Shown in pieces: positions 56,600-64,000 of a stretch of DNA of 64,000 nt; the first letter of the stretch is position 1, and each line of letters opens with the position of its first letter. The DNA comes from Acanthochromis polyacanthus (taxonomy: Eukaryota; Chordata; Actinopteri; Pomacentridae). The notes below the pieces were generated by a model. That model did not search any database. It saw only the letters and a list, made by a program, of their open reading frames with translations, and had not been told where the DNA came from. The translations under genes were made by a program, and so were the position numbers. The stretch lies in assembly GCF_021347895.1 (NCBI RefSeq), contig NC_067116.1, forward strand, positions 35,599,639 through 35,663,638, written 5' to 3'.

Positions 56600-56870
56600 T
56601 ATCTATACCGGTGGGGACCCGGTGGGGACTTCAACCTGACTATTGCTATATAGGTGGGGACTCGTCTCACAGTGGGGACCTAAAATGAGGTCCCCACCGG
56701 TGGCAACAGCGTTTTCTTGGCCATGTTGTTGTTACAAAAAAATGTGAAAGTGCAAAAACGTTTCTTTAGGGTTACGCATTGTTTTGGTGCTGGTTAAGGT
56801 TAGGGTTAGGGTAAGGGTTAGGGGTTAGATATGAATAGGAGTCAATGGTAAGTCCCCACCGGTATAGATA
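56600..56870. repeat. Palindromic GGTGGGGAC repeat between two GT arrays
   Basis: It begins TATCTATACCGGTGGGGACC and ends with the complement GTCCCCACCGGTATAGATA, so the ends are inverted. Internally GGTGGGGAC recurs (56611, 56622, 56652) and GTCCCCACC appears inverted. A TTAGGG-like tract lies at 56792-56828. It looks like a short MITE-like fish repeat. GT arrays on both sides hide any target duplication. Confidence 0.65.
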
Positions 56871-56871
56871 A

Positions 56872-56877
<6 letters not shown>

Positions 56878-56940
<63 letters not shown>
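56878..56940. repeat. (GT)n microsatellite
   Basis: About 31 GT units directly right of the palindromic repeat. Confidence 0.97.
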
Positions 56941-56943
<3 letters not shown>

Positions 56944-57280
56944 TTCTTTCCATGCTTTTCCCAGAGGCAGCAGAGTTTAGCAGGAGCCTGCTGAGCTGAT
57001 AGAACCAGAGCCACCAAATAAAAAAAAAAGAAAAAACCAAAATAATTAACAGCCTCATTCCTGTTTCAAAGCCTAATCCTCCCACTCTCCTGCTCGCTCG
57101 CTCTCTTTTTACACTCCCCTTATTTTCCTCTCGACCCAAATTCAATTTTCCTTGGCTCCATCTAAGCTTAGTGTAATGATGAGGGTTACGAAAATCATCT
57201 GGCAACTGCTGTGACGATATGTCACAAAACTAGCGAGGAAGGTTGTAGAGTACGGATTCGCACCAACAGGCACACAGAAA

Positions 57281-57305
57281 CACACACACACACACACACA
57301 CACAC
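57281..57305. repeat. (CA)n microsatellite
   Basis: Twelve CA units, 317 bp from the plpp3 exon at 57622. Confidence 0.95.
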
Positions 57306-57558
57306 TTCTGAACTATAGCCTGGCTCCAAGCAATGTGTTATTCATTAAAGGGAATCAGATTCTCCTCACTTCAGTGCCTGCTTCATTCCTCCTTTTCACA
57401 AAAAAAAAGTCTGAAGGAGGAAAAATGAAAAAAAGAGAGATATGTAGGGGCAAACTTTATTTGAAGTTTGCTTCGTTTGCAGGATCCCCAGCGGTCAGTT
57501 ACAGAGAAAGGTTGAAATTACAGATGGTTCAGTCTGTTTCAGATTATGTGATATTTCA

Positions 57559-57834
<276 letters not shown>

Positions 57835-58053
57835 TTAATATGCACACTTACTCCACCAATGCTCGGACATAAAAACCCTTAAACAAACAGAAAAATTAGT
57901 ATGTATGACACATTATATTATGCTAGTGACGGCAGCATAAACGCTAATGCCATGCACCTTAATTGCCGGTAATGACATGAACCCTCACACACACCTGGCT
58001 TCAAATTTTCAAAGGTCACTAAACGTTGTATTGCCTTTTTAACCCTGCACCTG

Positions 58054-58057
<4 letters not shown>

Positions 58058-58103
<46 letters not shown>
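58058..58103. repeat. (GT)n microsatellite
   Basis: About 23 GT units in the plpp3 intron. Confidence 0.97.
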
Positions 58104-58107
<4 letters not shown>

Positions 58108-58270
58108 ATTATCTAAGAGGTCTAGACTGAATCAAAGTGGGCAGGCTTGCCAGACCCACAGAGAAACACACACTCTCTTCCACAACACACACTCCTGAGA
58201 GCCGGACATTACTGATTCATGGTTCAGCATCCCAGCTGTGAAAACAGGACAACCATAGAGAGCCACTGGA

Positions 58271-58272
<2 letters not shown>

Positions 58273-58326
<54 letters not shown>
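58273..58326. repeat. (CA)n microsatellite before duplicated unit 1
   Basis: About 27 CA units. Together with unit 1 it forms one period of the tandem duplication. Confidence 0.97.
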
Positions 58327-58330
<4 letters not shown>

Positions 58331-58603
58331 TTGTACTTCTATCTTAGTGAGGACATCCATAGGCGTAATGCATTTCCTAGAGCCTTACCCTAACCTTAAC
58401 CATCACAACTGATTGCCTAAACTTAATCCTTACCCTAACCCTAACCAAACCTCAATTCATACCTGTTCTCTAAAAACAAGTCTTCACCCTCAAACATGGC
58501 TGTTTCAAAGTGAGGACCGGCCAAAATGTCCTCACTTTGTAAAAATGTCCTCACTTTGATAGTTAAATGCAGAAAATGGTCCTCACCATGTAGCAAGTAC
58601 AAG

Positions 58604-58604
<1 letters not shown>
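58327..58604. repeat. Duplicated unit 1 (GAGGACATCC...GTCCTCAC type)
   Basis: 278 bp, nearly identical to 58661-58938. It contains CCTTACCCTAACCTTAACC-type telomere-like sequence (58381-58446) and repeated GTCCTCACTTTG words. The ends sit in CA arrays. Both copies give the same false minus-strand peptide because of DNA identity only. Confidence 0.9.

Positions 58605-58658
<54 letters not shown>
58605..58658. repeat. (CA)n microsatellite between the duplicated units
   Basis: About 27 CA units separating the two copies. Confidence 0.97.
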
Positions 58659-58660
<2 letters not shown>

Positions 58661-58661
<1 letters not shown>

Positions 58662-58934
58662 TGTTTGTACTTCTATCTTAGTGAGGACATCCATAGGCGT
58701 AATGCATTTCCTAGAGCCTTACCCTCACCTTAACCATCACAACTGATTGCCTAACCCTAATCCTTACCCTAACCCTAACCAAACCTCAATTCATACCTGT
58801 TCTCTAAAAACAAGTCTTCACCCTCAAACATGGCTGTTTCAAAGTGAGGACCGGCCAAAATGTCCTCACTTTGTAAAAATGTCCTCACTTTGATAGTTAA
58901 ATGCAGAAAATGGTTCTCACAATGTAGCAAGTAC

Positions 58935-58938
<4 letters not shown>
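58661..58938. repeat. Duplicated unit 2
   Basis: Offset 334 bp from unit 1. It differs from it at only a few sites (for example ACCCTCACC for ACCCTAACC, CTAACCCTAA for CTAAACTTAA, GGTTCTCACAATG for GGTCCTCACCATG). The high identity points to a recent duplication, probably by unequal exchange between the CA arrays. Confidence 0.9.

Positions 58939-58940
<2 letters not shown>

Positions 58941-58993
<53 letters not shown>
58941..58993. repeat. (CA)n microsatellite after unit 2
   Basis: About 26 CA units. Confidence 0.97.
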
Positions 58994-58996
<3 letters not shown>

Positions 58997-59085
58997 CTTG
59001 CAATGCTCGTTTTTAACACTTTGTTGGTATGAACTCTCTACCCTCCATTAGAGCAAACAGCAGACAAAGCGGATGCAGCCCCCCC

Positions 59086-59218
<133 letters not shown>

Positions 59219-62200
59219 TTTGCCTGCAGTCAGAAACTATTTTCTGGGTCATGATAAAGACTGAAGAGAACCAAAACAGGAACAAGCAAAGCCAAGGCCA
59301 CTTTCAGTCACTCTGTGCAGACATATGCACAGTCTCGCTCTTTTTAATCCCTCTTATATGAGGTCAGCCCTGGTTCCTCAGACATCCTGTGTTTCTGCAC
59401 CACTCATACCCTTCACTTCCTGACTCTCACACCCAGAGACAGAGGGCCTGGGAGGGCAAGCCTCAGCCAAGGTCTGCCCATCTCAAACCTCCATACTCGT
59501 GTCTTATAATCAGTTCGGTTAACAATACGTACAGACAGCCGCAGTGCCTCCCACCAACCCCCATCCACTATGAGACCCTGTAGGTGTGGATGTAAAGCTC
59601 TTTCGTGCTTCCCATACGACACTCCATCATTGTTCTTCTCCTTACGGAAGCAGAGGAAGCGATCCCTCCCATCCCTTTTAGTCTTGTTCTCCCCCTCCCT
59701 GGCAGGGATGTTTAGACTTCGGGCTTCCTCTGCATTGGTTTTCAGGTAGTGGGCAAGGACTACCATAAAAAACTTTTGTCTTGCGTCTTGCAGCTCATGA
59801 ATGAAACTGCTAAACTATTTTAAGCTACGAAGGGTGACAGAAGTGCAAAGATGAACTCTTGAACTTGAACAAAACAAGAAGTTACAGTGACCTGCCCATC
59901 AACTCGACCGTATCTAAGTGGAGGGCGGTGTGTAAACCCAAATAACCCACCAAAGTCTGATTCAGCAGAAGCATGAACACACATAGCCATCACTGAGAAG
60001 GTTAAATCTCAACCTCTCCTCTTTAAATCCAACACACACTCAAGCATCTGCCCTCTCAACCCAAGCCATCCTCCCAGAATTTGTCCTTTAAACGCTAGAT
60101 CTGAGGAAAACAACAATAAAGCACAACAAAAATGAGCCCCAACAGATTTCCCATGACAGAGGGAGACAAGAGCGACACCAAGTCTGGTGGTTTCTGAAGG
60201 AATCCAGCTCATTCCAGTGATATCTTCTCCTTCTGTCTCCATCGCTCTGACTCAAAGTCAGTGCTAAATGAAAGAAAACACGAACAAACACAACAAATTG
60301 AGAAAGAATGAGAAAGAGGGCTCGCTTGACATGCCTGTCCTCTTTTTCCTTCTCTTTCTTCTCATTCACACCATACTGTGAGAAAACAACATAGCTGTGG
60401 TTAAGGCCGTTTATATCTCAAACAAAAATATTGGTTTTTACTTAACCAACAACATGCTATCTACCTCAATTGGAATTCTATACACATGAATAACCCGCAG
60501 AAATGGCACGGCCCTTTTACTACTGGAGAGCATATGCATTCACAGATGTTTGCACACATTAGACAAAACAAAAGATAGGTCGATGGGACACATGAATGCA
60601 CGCACATGCTTCTTCTCTGTGGCTGCGGTGGAGCTGTACAGCATGCCGTGTGGTCTGTGCCAGTTATCGGTGCCCGATCACTGTAGGCTGCAACGCTGTG
60701 AAGGCGCGACTCAAAACCACATCAGTCAGAGATGCAGCACTGAGGCGTGCTCGGCAGGAAATGAAGTGCTTCACAATCACAGAGTGCCAATTAGCGGATG
60801 ACTCGGAGGGGGAAGGTTGTGGGAGAGAGGACGAGGTGACAGCCACATTGTGCAAAGATGACATTTTTACATGGGCGAGCAAAAACACCGGCCTGAGGTT
60901 GAGATTCAGAGGAACCCAAGAAAGAAAAGATTCAGTTTTGTCTGTGCTAGTGGAGAATGTTGTGGGTTGTTGAGGATGAAATAAACTTCTTGATAACTTT
61001 TTTTTTCTTTCCACCCACACTGTTCTGTGGAAAGTGACATTGAGATGCGATGAATCTGGTGCACACATGAAAGGTTAACTGACTTTTCTATCAGGCTGTC
61101 TGATTTTCTGATTAACAGCTATTCTGGCTTTCATTTAAAGAAATAATTTCAGTACTTTATTTAGATGATGGGCGATATAATCTATATGAAAGTGACACTA
61201 CAGCTTAGGTTAGCACGGACTAGAAAAAAAAGCACTGTTTTTTTGTAGAGAAGCAGAAACTTTCTGGAGTTTCTAGTTGACGGGCAACTACTCCCAAGAA
61301 ATAGTTTGGTGCATAATCACCTGTAAAACAGTGAATTATAATTTTACACATCTGCTTTTCTTAAGATTGAATGGATTACAACTACAATGTGTTAATTATT
61401 GTGCCTTACAGATTCTGGTAGTCAGATTTTGTTACCTTGACACAGAACTAGGCTAACTGACTACTCTTTTTCCCATGCTAAGCTAACTGGCTCCTAACTG
61501 AAGCCTGACATTGGACAGATTCAAGTACAGCAGAGTGCTAGTGATCAGATGTAGTGAAGTGTAATACATACTTGCGAAAATGTAGAATATAAAGTGATTT
61601 ATGCGTTTTCTATTTGCTTTATATTAATTTAAATTTAATTCTTTTGGATTTGACAGATAAAAACAAGAGAACAGTAAAATGTTGCCTAACCTTGGCCTCT
61701 TGACACCTGTGATTTTACTTTTGGATGAATGAATTGTCAATTATTTCCATTTACCTGATGAAATCTTTTTCTTGTAAAACGGATTCTATTCGTACTGGCC
61801 ATGCTATGCATCACAAACTAAGAATTCAACTTTCACAGTTTATTCTTTTCATCTGAATATAGATTTGGCTCTAGTAACATCTGACTTGTAGAGAGCACAT
61901 GAAAAACATGAGGATACTTATTTTAGGATACTTGAAGACAGTGGGAACTTCTGAGAGCAAAAACATTATGTCACATGACTGCTTTTCAACTGGCATAAAC
62001 AACAATAAAAGTGCAGCATGTTCTTTTTCCCACTAGGAATGCCTCCAGCGTGGGCTTTGTTTCAGGCCGGTTTTATATTCCAAAACAACATCTACAAACT
62101 GTTCCGCCTCGCCTCCACTCCCCTCCGTGGACCTGCCTCCTCTGGCGATGGTCCTGACTTGGCCACAGCTGGAACACTGGTCTCTGACTAGTGTGTCACA

Positions 62201-62926
62201 CTGTGGTCTGGATGCAGCACATCTCCATTCCCTCTCTGCTTTTTCCTTTTGCTTTTTATTCAACTCTTTTCCTTGGTCTGACCAGAGTGCAGCTGGAGGT
62301 TCACCCGGAGGCTGGGAAATACCCGCAGCAAGTCCTCTGCAGTGCAATCCACCCCAATACACCAGAACTTCCACTGTCAGTCCACCGTGAGAACCAAGAC
62401 CACCCTGTAACCGAGCCAGCCAGACCCAAAACACTGACTCTCCTCTGCTGTCTGTCTTCTCTGTAGCATGCAAAGTGAGTCTGAAACTTGTGGTGTGTAA
62501 ACAGAGGGAGAGGGGGAGGAGATGATCGGAGCGCTATGAGCTGGCAATTGTCTGTCTGTGTGTGTAATTAGACTGTTTGAAGCATGAAAAGCCTCTGGGG
62601 TGCTAAGCCCTACCAGACACCCACAACAGGTGGAGTGAGAGGGAGAGGTGGAGGGTGAATGGGAGAAGACAGGAAGCGCACATGCAGCTGCTCTGAAAAA
62701 AACAGGTGGAGTGCATCCATCCATCCCTCCGAGGGGTAAAAAAGGACAGAGCAGAGGAGGAGAAGTGGAGAAGAACAATGTTTCTGTCTTCAAACAGTGA
62801 ATCCCCTAATCACAGCCCAGCCTTCTTTCCATGACTCTGCTAACTGTAGACTATTGTTTCTGAGAGTGTCAGCATGTGTGTGCCTGCATGAAAGTGAGTG
62901 CATAAAAGAGCATAATGGTTACTTAC

Positions 62927-62984
62927 AGCCAGGTAAAGCATGGTAAACATTGAGAAAGAGGCATGTCCTGAGAAGAAGGATTTC
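62927..62984 (-). CDS. plpp3: plpp3 exon with the PAP2 C2 motif (58 nt)
   Basis: Minus strand, acceptor CTGTCTCCACAG, donor GCT|GTAAGT. The 58-nt exon supplies the last base of a split Arg codon and then KSFFSGHASFSMFTMLYLA. SGH is the C2 motif, whose Ser and His bind and protonate the phosphate. The following hydrophobic stretch is the fourth membrane segment. Sequence and phase match PLPP3 of other vertebrates (RKSFFSGHASFSM). The exon ends in phase 0 and joins the 57622-57798 exon to give LYLA-FYLQSRF. The exon with C1 (KxxxxxxRP) and the N-terminal half are not in the remaining 1 kb, so they must lie right of base 64000. Confidence 0.96.
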
Positions 62985-63339
62985 CTGTGGAGACAGAAAT
63001 GATCTTTTTTAGATTGTAAGTATTTAACAGTTTACTGTACAAGGATGCTTTTATTTGTCTTGTAACGTGGTAAATGATGAAATTTTCATGGTTTTGTGGG
63101 TCAAAATTGCATTTATGTTAACATGCTAATAGAATGAGAATTCTCGATCACCAGCATTTATCTGAACATTTTTGCAGCGTACCACTTGTTGCCACTCAGT
63201 TATAAATTGCTAGCAGGGTTGCACGCTGAGTTTCATTTTAAACTGGCCACCCCAAAGTCAGAATCTGCACCAAAAATACAATTAAATATTAATCAGATTC
63301 TGTAAAAAAAAAAAAAAAAAGTAAAACTAAAAAAATATA

Positions 63340-63960
63340 TGTGCTCCTTGAGATAACTGGGAAGCCAAGTCCGGACTTAAGTCTTTTATAGAATCTATGA
63401 CACTAAATCTAAATTATCCAAAATCTACACCGACATAGAAGACAGATGTGAGTGCTGTAATAATTCCCCAGCAGATAAGGCGCATATGTTCTGGACTTGT
63501 CCTAAATCGAGAGTCTTTTGGATATCTGTTTGTAAAACTTTGAACGATGCATTTGACACCGAAGTGAAACTCTCTGCAGAAGTGGCCATCTTTGGAGTAT
63601 TCGGTGATAATACTCAAATGGGCACTAAGAAGGAAAATGTTTTTGCTTTTGCTTCCCTTCTGGCCTGTAGAAGAATAGTTTTACAGTGGAAATCTCATGA
63701 TCCTCCTGCTCAGCGAACTTATGTTATTTCTGAAACTGGAGAAAATAAAGCATTTCAGCAGAGTATCAATTGGAAAATTCCATGACATTTGGGACCCGTT
63801 GATTTTGCATTTTGATAGACTTAGCACTCTTCTAAAAGACCACATGTCCCTGACAGTGCTATTAAACACGCATGAGAGATACTGTGTGACCCTCTTCCCC
63901 ACTTCTTTTTTTTTTTTGCTGTTTGTATTTATTTAATATTATTATTATCATCATTATTAT
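63340..63960 (+). mobile_element. 5'-truncated L1-type LINE, 3' end
   Basis: The plus strand encodes the C-terminal part of an L1-clade ORF2: KLSKIYTDIEDRCECCNNSP, ADKAHMFWTCPKSRVFW and a further 90 residues. It holds a CCHC knuckle C-x2-C-x8-H-x4-C, typical of the region downstream of L1 reverse transcriptases in fish. After a frameshift near 63.7 kb the homologous reading continues as KFHDIWDPLILHF. A poly-A run at about 63305-63321 lies just before the homologous part. The likely tail is the TTATTA-rich stretch from 63930. Endonuclease and reverse transcriptase are missing, so the copy is dead. It sits antisense in a plpp3 intron. The left boundary is approximate and the element may reach the window edge. 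Confidence 0.7.
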
Positions 63961-64000
63961 TATTTACTGATATAATTTCTTCTTTTTTTTCTTCTTATTC

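Noticed and set aside
58273..58993. CRISPR-like alternation of repeats and spacers
   Set aside because: The repeats are plain CA microsatellites and the spacers are nearly identical to each other; the genome is vertebrate.
59413..59766. 117-residue minus frame in a plpp3 intron
   Set aside because: No family signature and no flanking splice sites that would fit the plpp3 reading phase.
60596..61068. Overlapping 125- and 134-residue frames on opposite strands
   Set aside because: Mutually antisense, low-complexity, no domain; treated as chance.
62033..62793. 146- and 138-residue minus frames near the C2 exon
   Set aside because: They overlap in different frames, have no phospholipid phosphatase similarity and no adequate splice sites.

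Overview
The window looks like a teleost fish nuclear genome, probably percomorph-like; the species cannot be named from sequence alone. The evidence is intron-containing vertebrate genes with GT-AG splice sites, dense (CA)n microsatellites, V-SINE-type retroposons with tRNA-like heads, several Tc1-like transposons, hAT-like non-autonomous elements and LINE tails. There is no sign of bacterial, viral or organellar genes.

The only host gene I can support is on the minus strand at the right side. Three exons at 62927-62984, 57622-57798 and 48146-48274 encode the last 120 codons of phospholipid phosphatase 3 (plpp3, formerly ppap2b/LPP3). They carry the PAP2 motifs C2 (SGH) and C3 (SRx5HxxxD) and end in NNHHNMV plus a stop. 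The 3' UTR probably runs left to about 46.14 kb, where the only AATAAA on that strand of the UTR lies. Exons 1-3 should lie to the right of base 64000.

From 1 to about 46 kb I find no host exon. This looks like a gene desert 3' of plpp3, filled with transposon relics. They are a Tc1 relic (1-835), V-SINE copies, a tandem duplication with a datable insertion (13.18-14.33 kb), Tc1 relics at 16.7, 21.0 and 25.2 kb, a hAT MITE that keeps a BED-finger exon (22708-23408), internally deleted Tc1-type elements (24457-24938 and 34446-35105), a LINE 3' end (35.6-36.4 kb) and an AT-rich tract (40.64-41.07 kb).

The plpp3 introns are also heavily invaded. The last intron (48275-57621) holds a V-SINE with perfect target duplications, a complete Tc1-like transposon with an unbroken 350-residue DD34E transposase and 213-bp inverted repeats (51392-53026), one palindromic MITE nested in another (54627-55541), and a run of microsatellites with telomere-like tracts. 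One CA repeat touches the 5' splice site of the exon that carries the catalytic histidine. Intron 4 contains a 334-bp tandemly duplicated unit between CA arrays, and the intron upstream of exon 4 contains a truncated L1-type LINE.

I did not find a previously undescribed gene system. The most useful observations are the apparently intact Tc1 element inside plpp3, the nested MITEs, the hAT MITE with a conserved BED exon, and the paralogous empty site that resolves the insertion at 13.47 kb.
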